Below are positions 56,743 to 64,000 of a stretch of 64,000 nt of DNA, piece by piece. The notes under the pieces are model-generated. The model was not told where the DNA came from, did no database searches, and worked only from the letters and a program-made list of their open reading frames with translations. The DNA is from CAJINA01 sp964636125. GTDB lineage: Bacteria; Desulfobacterota; Desulfobacteria; Desulfobacterales; CAJINA01. The stretch lies in the NCBI GenBank assembly GCA_964636125.1, contig CAZWPX010000006.1:62001-126000 (forward strand), in the 5' to 3' direction. Each line of letters begins with the position of its first letter. Position 1 is the stretch's first letter. Position numbers and translations under genes: made by a program.

Positions 56743-59292
56743 TCAGGCCCAGGTGATCAGACCGGGTGTGGTCCGGATCCAGTCGTCTCCGGCAGGCACA
56801 ATCCGGGCGGTGAATGCGTAGCGGCCGGAATCCCGGCACGGCACCGTACACCGGTACAGATACTGGCCGCCGCCGTGTTCTGCCACCACGGTCATGGGCA
56901 GGGCCCGGCTACGGACAACCGCATCAATGGAAGCGGAGCGACCGAAATAAACCTGCACCAGGACCTCTTCCGGCCGCAAATCCCCCAGGTGCGCCACGCT
57001 GGTGACCTGGAACGTGTCCCCCACTCGGAACGGCCCCGATGTTTCCCCAACCGGGTGCTTGATCTTGAGATTCGGCCAGTGCTGTCGCAACCGTTCGTGG
57101 CGTTCGGCCAGCTCCCGGGCCTGCCGGGCCCCATCTTCCAGCAGGCCATCCATGGAAAGCGCGGCCGGGATATAAAACCGATCGTCGTAATCCCCCACCA
57201 TGCGCAGGCTGCAAAAGCTGCCCATGGCCAGCTGCATGGAGGCTTTCATCATGGCCACCCACTGGGCGGGATAGTCCCCGTTCTTCCGGTTGTAGAATTT
57301 CGGGATGACATCATTTTCCAGCAGGTTGAACAGGGCCTGGGACTCGACGGCATCCAGATAGGTGGAATCCCCGCTTTCGTCCCCACGCCCGATGGCCCAG
57401 CCGGCCGCCTCGTGATAGCCTTCCGCCCACCAGCCATCCAGGATACTCAGGTTAAGACTCCCATTCAAAGCGGCTTTCATGCCGGATGTGCCGCAGGCCT
57501 CGTAGGGCCGCCGCGGTGTGTTGAGCCAGACATCGCAGCCCTGGACCAGGTAACGGGCTGTCTGGATATCGTAATCCTCGAGAAACACGACCCGCTGGCG
57601 GATTCGATCCTGGCGGCAGAATTCGATCAGCTTCCGGATCAATTCTTTGCCCTGGTCATCCCGGGGATGCGCCTTGCCGGCGAAGATAATCTGCACCGGC
57701 TGTTTCTCATCTGTGAGCAGGGCCTCGAAACGCTCCGGTTCCATCAACAGGAGCCCGGCCCGTTTGTAGGTCGCAAACCGCCGCGCGAACCCAATGGTGA
57801 GGATGTCCTGATCAAGGACCGCGCTGGCGGCTTCGATGGTGGCGGCCGGTGCGTTGCGCCGGGTATCCTGACGCACCATGCGGTTGCGGCAGGCCCTCAA
57901 AAGGCGGGCCCGACTCATTTCGTGCGCCCGCCACAGCTCTTCATTGTAGATCTCGTCAATCTTTTTTACGTTCTCCGATTGACGCGAGCTCATGTACCAC
58001 TCCGGGCCGATGTACCGCTCACACACCATGGCCATCTCCGGCGACATCCAGGTGGGCACATGGATGCCGTTGGTGATGTGCGAGATGGGGATCTCGTCTT
58101 CCGGCACGTCCGGCCAGACAAAAGACCACATTTTACGGGCCACCTGGCCGTGCAGTTCACTGACCCCGTTACAGTACTGGGCCATGCGCAACCCAAGGAT
58201 GAACATGGACATGGGGCTGGTCTCCGGCGCGCCGGCGGGCTGGCCCCAGGACAGGATCTTACCCGCGGACACGCCCAGACGATCCGTGAAGGCCTGTAAT
58301 ACCGGTTTTACCATGTCCGGCGGGAACTCATCATGCCCGGCCGCCACCGGGGTATGCGTGGTAAACACCGTGCTGCGGGCCACAATTTCATGGGCGGTTT
58401 TCAGATCCACCTGCTGCCGGGCCATGGTTTGGGCCAGCCGTTCCAGTCCTGAAAAACCGGCGTGGCCTTCATTCATGTGGCTGACCTTCACCGTCAGGCC
58501 CATGGCTTCCAGGGCCTTGATCCCGCCGATCCCCAGCAGCACCTCCTGGGCCAGGCGTACCCGGGTTCCACCGGCGTAAAGCCGGGCGGTGATGTCCCGA
58601 ATGGGTTCCGGATTGCTCTGCAGATAGGTGTCCAGCAGGTACAGCCGAATCCGTCCAACCTGGATCTTCCAGACAACGGCTTCAATGGGGCCATCCGGAC
58701 CTGTCACCTGGATGACCAGTTCCTCACCATCGGGCCGGGTGGCCCGCACCATGGGCAATGCAAAAAAATCGGTGTCCGGATATTCTTCCTGCTGCCAGCC
58801 ATTGGGGTCCAGGAACTGGTGAAAATACCCCTGGCGGTAAAGCAGGCCAACCCCCACCAGCGGCAGATCCATGTTGGAAGCCGCCTTGAGGTGATCTCCG
58901 GCCAGGATACCGAGTCCGCCGGAATAGATGGGCAGGCTTTCGTGGATGCCGAATTCCATGGAGAGATAGGCGATCACCTCCCCGGGCCCGAAAGCCGGGT
59001 CCGCCGGGGCTTTGGGTGTCAGGGCCTTTTTCTCGTATTCTGCACGGACACGGCCCAGGTGCGCCAGGAAACTGGTGTCACGGGCCAGGTGGGCCAACTG
59101 TTTTTGGGAAACAAGGGTCAAAAAGGTAACAGGGTTGCCCCGGGCCTGCTTCCACAACCCCCTGTCGATGCGGCGAAACAGGTCTACGGCAGCATGGGTC
59201 CAGGCCCACCAGTAGTTGCGGGAAAGCGTTTCCAGAAATTCCAAGGGCTCCGGTAAACTGGGATATACTTGATATGTTTGCAACGTTTTCAT
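56743..59292 (-). CDS. glgP: Alpha-glucan (glycogen) phosphorylase, short type
   Basis: The 849-residue GT35 enzyme has the N-terminal AYLSMEFGIHESLPIYSGGL, then GILAGDHLKAASNMDLPLVG. The PLP-lysine region is EACGTSGMKAALNGSLNLSI near residue 615, after YLVQGCDVWLNTPRRPYEAC. It releases glucose 1-phosphate from glycogen. The type is the bacterial/archaeal alpha-glucan phosphorylase, with an N-terminal DUF3417-like segment (PEPLEFLETLSRNYWWAWTH) and a C-terminal domain of about 100 residues that resembles a CBM-like beta fold. It is in the middle of the glycogen operon. Confidence 0.93.
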   Translation of the reverse strand: MKTLQTYQVYPSLPEPLEFLETLSRNYWWAWTHAAVDLFRRIDRGLWKQARGNPVTFLTLVSQKQLAHLARDTSFLAHLGRVRAEYEKKALTPKAPADPAFGPGEVIAYLSMEFGIHESLPIYSGGLGILAGDHLKAASNMDLPLVGVGLLYRQGYFHQFLDPNGWQQEEYPDTDFFALPMVRATRPDGEELVIQVTGPDGPIEAVVWKIQVGRIRLYLLDTYLQSNPEPIRDITARLYAGGTRVRLAQEVLLGIGGIKALEAMGLTVKVSHMNEGHAGFSGLERLAQTMARQQVDLKTAHEIVARSTVFTTHTPVAAGHDEFPPDMVKPVLQAFTDRLGVSAGKILSWGQPAGAPETSPMSMFILGLRMAQYCNGVSELHGQVARKMWSFVWPDVPEDEIPISHITNGIHVPTWMSPEMAMVCERYIGPEWYMSSRQSENVKKIDEIYNEELWRAHEMSRARLLRACRNRMVRQDTRRNAPAATIEAASAVLDQDILTIGFARRFATYKRAGLLLMEPERFEALLTDEKQPVQIIFAGKAHPRDDQGKELIRKLIEFCRQDRIRQRVVFLEDYDIQTARYLVQGCDVWLNTPRRPYEACGTSGMKAALNGSLNLSILDGWWAEGYHEAAGWAIGRGDESGDSTYLDAVESQALFNLLENDVIPKFYNRKNGDYPAQWVAMMKASMQLAMGSFCSLRMVGDYDDRFYIPAALSMDGLLEDGARQARELAERHERLRQHWPNLKIKHPVGETSGPFRVGDTFQVTSVAHLGDLRPEEVLVQVYFGRSASIDAVVRSRALPMTVVAEHGGGQYLYRCTVPCRDSGRYAFTARIVPAGDDWIRTTPGLITWA

Positions 59293-59435
59293 CGTTGGTC
59301 CTTCGGTTCAAAATCGAAAAGCGGTGTTTGAGAGGTCCGCGGGATATTTTTAGTATAATCCGTTACCCGGTGAAAGCAAGTTCTGCGACCGATATTTTCC
59401 TGGCCGGAAGGACATGAAATGTCGCCTTGTTATCG

Positions 59436-62400
59436 TCAGCTCAGTTTTTGCCACACCCGTAGCAATTCGCTGATACTCCAGGCCTGGGCATCGCAGCCGC
59501 GGTGGGTGTGGGGGGCGTCACCGTCCAGGATTTCTGGTAAGTGCCCCACACAACCGGAGCGCAGAAGACGCATGCTGTGGGCCAGGTAATCCCGGGCCGT
59601 ATCCGGGCCGTCAGCGGGGTATGCCAGGGCCAGGGCCTCGCAGAACGAAGGCAGCAGCCAGCCCCAGGCCGTGCCGTTGTGATAGGCCGGTTTGCGTTGG
59701 GTATCCTCATCCCCGGCATATTGACCCCGGTAGGGATGGTGCGGATCGCCCAGCACCTGCCCGTCTTTGCGGATTGTGATCGGTCGCGCCACCGGCCGGT
59801 CGGCCAGACTGCGCATCCCCCCGGGTACCAGCAGGGTTTCGCAGGCGGCCACAATCTCCCGGCGGCGTTTCGCCCCGGTGACCGTGCCAAGGGTGACCGC
59901 CAGCAACTGGTTGGGCCGCAGGGCGTCATCGGCTGTGGCCGCGGCGGCCGGTATTCCGGGACCTGCGTGCAGGCAGTCGGCCAGGTAACCAGCCCCGGGA
60001 AGATAGAAAAGCCGGTCCACGGATTGACTGACCTGGTCGGCACGGACCGCCCAGTGGGCGCGGCCGCCGTGGTCGATGGTGGCCAGGTAAGCCAGGGCTG
60101 CCTGCCACAAGGCCTGGATCTCGATGGGATATCCTTCCCGGGGCGTTCCGGGAGGGTGATTGGTGTCCATCCAGGTAAAATGGGTTGGACTGAACAGCAG
60201 TCCCGATTCAGGGTCCATCCGGATTCCGTTGGGCGTTCCCCGTTCCAGGGCACCGGCCAGGTCTATGAGCACCCGGCGCAGGCTGCGCTGCCCGCAACGG
60301 GTCTCCAGGAAAGCGTTTCCAGACAGTTTCGCCTCCAGGTCCGCACAGGCCGCAAAGAGCCACAGGGGGGCATCCGAGGTGTTGCGGTTGCCGTCGTCCG
60401 CACCGTGAATCATATTGGGCAACGTGCCGGCCTGCTCGAGGGCGGCAAATGCCCGCAGGATATCCAGACTGTCATCGGTTTCACCGACGGCAATCAAGCC
60501 CCGGGTGACCATGAGGGTATCCCGTCCCCAGTCCAGGAACCAGGGATACCCGGCAATCACCGTCTTGCCGCTGCCCCGGGCCACGACATATTGCATCAGG
60601 GACTGGCTCAGCACCTTTATGGTGGTATCCAATTCCGCGGGAATCCTTGCCGGCAATCTGTCGGCCGGGCTACCGCTCCCGGCCGTTGATTGTGGATCGG
60701 CGGTTGCGGTCAGCCGGGCGGACTCACCGCCCGCCAGAAAAACTGAGAAAAATCCGGGACTGAACAGGTCCGATTGCGGGTCCAGCCCCCGCTGGGCTTC
60801 CAGCTCCCGGTGTACCATATACTGCCACTCCGGTTCGGCCGTGTAGCCGGCACCGGCCATTTGAACAATCACGGGCACGCCGTCAGGCGGCTGGAAGCAA
60901 AACCCTTTCGCAATCGGGGTTACCGCGGCCGGCCAGGTGTGTTCCGGTCCACTGAAGGCTTTGGTGGTGTCGTGAAAGTTCCGGTATTCCAGATCCGGCC
61001 GTACGATGAGCCTGACCGGCTCTGCGTCCGGTGTGTGCTCAGCTGTTTTCCCGGCATCGCGCCGCCGGAACAGCAGCTCCACCCGGTTTTCCCCCGGTTG
61101 CATCCGGGCCTGGATTTCCAGCCGGATATGCTGCCCCTGGCCGGTGGGCACGTCAAAACTCCATTCGCCGAAATGACCCGGCAAAACAGCAAATGTTTCC
61201 TGGCAGTCACTGGACAGTTCACGGGAATAGCCCTGGAAGACCACCCAGACCCGGCAGCGCGCCAAAACCACCAGGCGGTCTTCGGGATGGTCGGGACTCA
61301 GGTTCGCGGCCAGCAGCGCGTCATAGCGGCTTTCCAGAGTGGCCCAGCGGCCATGGGCGCGCAGCATCCCGCCGCGGCCGTTGGTCCCGAGGAATGTCAG
61401 CGTCCGGGTCAGGATCTCTTTACGGTTAAATGTAAAGGGGGGTCGCGGCAGATCGCTGTCAGCCGGCGGCAATTGCCTTAAAAAAGCTTGCTGGCGCCGG
61501 TTTCCGTCAGGTGTGTAGCTCCATATTTCCAGCTGCACCACCTTGGCTTCCGCGGGGTCCGCCATTGGCGCAAAAAGGGCAAACTGTTCTCCTGCTGCGC
61601 CGGCCAGGCTCTCCTGGTCGGCTCCGACCCGCCCGTCCCATTCGAGTCGGGCTCTAAACGGGTGGGCTGACTGTACCAGTAAAAAATGCCCCGGCGGCAG
61701 CATGACCTCACGCCGCAGATCCTGCGGGTACTGCCAGCGAATCACCCGGGGCGCCTCCCCGGATGGACTGTAGCGGCCGCAGAAGGCCAGGGGGTCGGCA
61801 GCCAGCTCCTGCGCGGCCAGTGCAATGTCAAGGTCACCAATGTCAAGGGTTCCCCGGCAGTGGGTCACGACATTCAAGGCCCCGGTTTTCAAACGCTGGT
61901 CCCGGACACTGTCCGGCAATCCGGCCGGGGCAGCCAGCTTCTCTTCCAGATGCGCTCCCATCGCCCGATCCTGATCCAGGCAGAGAACTTCAGCCGGGGC
62001 CAGGTGCCTGTAAACCATCCCCGGGGAAACTTCCAGGGACACCGTCTGCCCGGTGAGCAAGTCGTAGTGCGGGCCGTCCAGGGTCTGACCGCTGGCCAGG
62101 GGCCACTTGGCGGTTACCGGTTGATCCGGATCGAGATTGACCAGGATCAGCACGGTTTTGCCGGTGGGGGGGTGTCGGCGGGCCAGGACCAGGCAGTTCC
62201 CCTCGCCAGCCTGCAGCAGACGCAGCGTGGCCGACTTGAAAAAACAGGGGTGGTCCCGGAGCAAAAAGTTCAACCGCCGGATCCAGTCCACCAGGTTGGG
62301 AGCCCCGCCCCAGTTGAGTGCCGGGCTGTCGTGGACATTGATCTTTTCAGTTGCCAGCCATTCGACTCCGTTGGCAAATCCAAAACCACCGGTGTGGCTG

Positions 62401-63722
62401 CAAAAAGCCGCCAGGGCAATCCGCATGCGCGCCCAGGCCGACGAGGTGGCCGCCAGCCGATCGTTGTCGTGGGTTTCAGCAAAGTGAATGGTTGTCCCCA
62501 GGTCGGAAGATATCGCCTGGGCCTCCGGCAGGTAGCGTTCTATGGCTGCCCGGTCATAATTCTGGAACAGTTCCGAATAGGCCCAGTCGAATCCTCCGGT
62601 GTTGAGCAGCTCCCGGGTCACCGACACCCTGCCTCCCAGTCCCTCCAGGAAGAAGATGGTTTCCGGAAACTGCTGGCGAACGGTAGCCGTGATAAACCGC
62701 CAGGCGGCGCTGGGAACCATATAACCGGCATCGCAGCGGAATCCGTCGACACCCCTCCGGCACCAGGTTAGAAAAACTTCCGCCATGGTCTGCCACAATT
62801 CCCGGTGGCGATAATCCAGGCGGGTGAGATCTTCCCAGACGATCCCCCAGGCCCCGGGATTCTCAATGCGCCCGGCCTCATCCCGGGAGAGCCATTCCGG
62901 GTGGGTTTCATGCATCCGGGCCGCCCAGCCGGTGTGGTTGATCGCCAGGTCAAGGATTACCCGGGCTGAACGCTGGTGGATGGCATCCACCAGTTCCAAA
63001 AATTGTTCCAGGGGTGTTGCTGCCGGGTCAAACTCAGCCTGAGCCGGATCGATGGCGGTAAATCCCAGGGCCGCATAAGGACTCCCGAAGCGTCCCATAC
63101 GGGCGTAAGTGGTGGGGGTCGGATGCACCGGCAGCAGTTGCAGATAGCGGCAGCCCAGGTGCAAGATGATGAAGTCCAGCTCCCGGATCAGATCACGGAA
63201 GGTTCCGGACGGCGGAATGACCGTGTAACCGGCCTGGTCCAGTTCGGCCACGGCGCCCCGCTGTGGTTCGTTCAGGTGCAGGCCGTGTTCCTTGCCCGGC
63301 CCGAACTGGCGGACAAAGGCGTTGTAGATGATATTGGCGCTGCAGGTATCGGCCGGGGCCACATTGAGGGTCACGTTTGCGCCCACGGGCCAGAGCGGTT
63401 GGTGGGAATTTTCCGGCAGGAAAAAACACTTGGCCTCAAAATGACCGGTCTCGCACAGGGGTACCCGGATTTCATATTCACCCGCCCCTGTCGACCGCAT
63501 GGGAAGATCGTACCAGTCGCGGGCCAGGGGCGGACGCTGGTGCAAGACAGCGTCAATAATCTCACGGCGGATGGCGGCAGCGTGGCCTATATTGGTACGC
63601 AAAAAGGCCTTTCCCGATACGGCCGGTGACACCACCATGCGAAAGGTGAAGGCGTCCCCCCGGTGGCGGCTGTAAGATCGCCCGGGTATGGGTTCCTGGG
63701 TAATGGCAGGTGTTGCAGTCAC
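59436..63722 (-). CDS. Bifunctional glycogen debranching enzyme (GH13 glucanotransferase fused to amylo-1,6-glucosidase)
   Basis: The protein has 1428 residues. The first half is a GH13 barrel: VILDLAINHTGW, VDGFRCDAGYMVPSAAWRFI (Asp nucleophile), ETIFFLEGLGG (Glu) and HFAETHDNDRLAA (Asp). The last 450 residues form an amylo-alpha-1,6-glucosidase domain, with AGYPWFLDWGRDTLMVTRGL and NMIHGADDGNRNTSDAPLWL. In eukaryotes (AGL) both activities share one long chain; most bacteria use a shorter GlgX or a single-domain enzyme. This layout resembles the eukaryote type. It is the first gene of the minus-strand glycogen operon, so its promoter lies in 63723-64000. Confidence 0.9.
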   Translation of the reverse strand: MTATPAITQEPIPGRSYSRHRGDAFTFRMVVSPAVSGKAFLRTNIGHAAAIRREIIDAVLHQRPPLARDWYDLPMRSTGAGEYEIRVPLCETGHFEAKCFFLPENSHQPLWPVGANVTLNVAPADTCSANIIYNAFVRQFGPGKEHGLHLNEPQRGAVAELDQAGYTVIPPSGTFRDLIRELDFIILHLGCRYLQLLPVHPTPTTYARMGRFGSPYAALGFTAIDPAQAEFDPAATPLEQFLELVDAIHQRSARVILDLAINHTGWAARMHETHPEWLSRDEAGRIENPGAWGIVWEDLTRLDYRHRELWQTMAEVFLTWCRRGVDGFRCDAGYMVPSAAWRFITATVRQQFPETIFFLEGLGGRVSVTRELLNTGGFDWAYSELFQNYDRAAIERYLPEAQAISSDLGTTIHFAETHDNDRLAATSSAWARMRIALAAFCSHTGGFGFANGVEWLATEKINVHDSPALNWGGAPNLVDWIRRLNFLLRDHPCFFKSATLRLLQAGEGNCLVLARRHPPTGKTVLILVNLDPDQPVTAKWPLASGQTLDGPHYDLLTGQTVSLEVSPGMVYRHLAPAEVLCLDQDRAMGAHLEEKLAAPAGLPDSVRDQRLKTGALNVVTHCRGTLDIGDLDIALAAQELAADPLAFCGRYSPSGEAPRVIRWQYPQDLRREVMLPPGHFLLVQSAHPFRARLEWDGRVGADQESLAGAAGEQFALFAPMADPAEAKVVQLEIWSYTPDGNRRQQAFLRQLPPADSDLPRPPFTFNRKEILTRTLTFLGTNGRGGMLRAHGRWATLESRYDALLAANLSPDHPEDRLVVLARCRVWVVFQGYSRELSSDCQETFAVLPGHFGEWSFDVPTGQGQHIRLEIQARMQPGENRVELLFRRRDAGKTAEHTPDAEPVRLIVRPDLEYRNFHDTTKAFSGPEHTWPAAVTPIAKGFCFQPPDGVPVIVQMAGAGYTAEPEWQYMVHRELEAQRGLDPQSDLFSPGFFSVFLAGGESARLTATADPQSTAGSGSPADRLPARIPAELDTTIKVLSQSLMQYVVARGSGKTVIAGYPWFLDWGRDTLMVTRGLIAVGETDDSLDILRAFAALEQAGTLPNMIHGADDGNRNTSDAPLWLFAACADLEAKLSGNAFLETRCGQRSLRRVLIDLAGALERGTPNGIRMDPESGLLFSPTHFTWMDTNHPPGTPREGYPIEIQALWQAALAYLATIDHGGRAHWAVRADQVSQSVDRLFYLPGAGYLADCLHAGPGIPAAAATADDALRPNQLLAVTLGTVTGAKRRREIVAACETLLVPGGMRSLADRPVARPITIRKDGQVLGDPHHPYRGQYAGDEDTQRKPAYHNGTAWGWLLPSFCEALALAYPADGPDTARDYLAHSMRLLRSGCVGHLPEILDGDAPHTHRGCDAQAWSISELLRVWQKLS

Positions 63723-64000
63723 GGCAGTGTGCCTTCCAGATAGGGTTTCTCAGCAATAACGTGTCCCCATGATAACGTCATTGGTATTGAAATCAAGAGA
63801 ATATCCACCGGTAGCCACCACTCAGGGCAACCTGGTCTGGAATCTATGAGGGATATGCCGGCCATCTCAAGCTGGCCCGCTGGGTGAGAAATCATGACTC
63901 ACCACCTTAGCTCATGTACGCTCACATTTCATTTTGATGTTACGCATAATGAGTCCACATGCGAATGATTTTGACGGTTTGATATTTTGGGTTTTTAATG
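63723..64000. other. Region upstream of the glycogen operon, reaching the window edge
   Basis: There is no gene. GGTGAG and CTCACC form a small hairpin around 63884-63905. At 63981-64000 the sequence GATATTTTGGGTTTTTAATG begins an array of the same TTTTGAT/TTTGGGT word family seen at 28962. No clear promoter was picked for the operon. Confidence 0.45.

Noticed and set aside
1..64000. tRNA, rRNA, prophage or insertion-sequence genes
   Set aside because: No cloverleaf with CCA-type acceptor, no rRNA stretch and no transposase or phage structural motif was recognised by eye. A tRNAscan or IS search could still find one I missed.

Overview
The window looks like chromosomal DNA of a bacterium, most likely an uncultured member of the Desulfobacterota (the former Deltaproteobacteria). 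This rests on gene content and protein style: paired ETF and acyl-CoA dehydrogenase genes, a stand-alone ThrRS editing domain, FmdE, and multiheme cytochromes. GC is moderately high in genes, while spacers are AT-rich and full of repeats. No rRNA, tRNA, CRISPR array, prophage or transposase was seen. The assignment is inference; no marker gene is present.

Layout. 1-4.7 kb: RND efflux adaptor (cut by the window edge), RND pump and a free ThrRS-type editing domain, on +. 4.9-8.8 kb: a minus-strand operon of histidine phosphatase, acyl-CoA dehydrogenase, TetR regulator and APH-like kinase. It resembles the LvaA/LvaC and ACAD10/11 systems for 4-hydroxyacyl-CoA breakdown, with etfBA divergent from it at 9.1-10.9 kb. 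11.2-13.5 kb: a 784-residue GAF protein of unknown role. 14.0-31.6 kb: the centrepiece, a respiratory cluster that interleaves alternative complex III (ActB, C, D, F, an ActA-like pentaheme protein and an ActE-like cytochrome) with a cbb3-type oxidase (CcoN, a diheme CcoO/P fusion, CcoS, a CcoP-N-like peptide, the CcoI copper ATPase, FixH-like and SafE-like maturation proteins) and quinone-ring enzymes (UbiG-, UbiE- and UbiA-like). 31.8-35.1 kb: TIM-barrel isomerase, inositol-phosphate synthase and a methyltransferase. 35.2-38.8 kb: two YceI proteins (one fused to a degenerate rhodanese), a flavocytochrome and a CBS protein. 39-48.3 kb: nitronate-monooxygenase-like enzyme beside a Fic gene remnant, K+ channel, OmpA/VWA lipoprotein, MscS, ferritin-like protein, SLC13 permease and a hybrid sensor kinase. 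48.9-52.7 kb: a FecCD-type ABC importer with FmdE, preceded by a leader that carries a terminator hairpin. 52.9-63.7 kb: a complete glycogen-handling operon (bifunctional debranching enzyme, phosphorylase, GlgA, GlgB) read on the minus strand.

Working together, the central cluster would oxidise quinol through ActABCDEF and pass electrons to a cbb3 oxidase whose copper loading and quinone supply are encoded alongside. This suggests genuine oxygen respiration or oxygen defence in an otherwise anaerobe-like background. The fatty-acid and 4-hydroxyacid genes feed ETF, and glycogen provides a carbon store.

The most unexpected structural signal lies between genes. At least ten spacers are built from degenerate arrays with a clear 7-nt (once 8-nt) period. 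Each spacer uses its own word family, for example TTAGCNN, AATAACC, CTTCAGC or NNNGGAT, often as two facing arrays that form an inverted pair. I know of no named element class that fits them. Other spacers hold MITE-like or REP-like palindromes.
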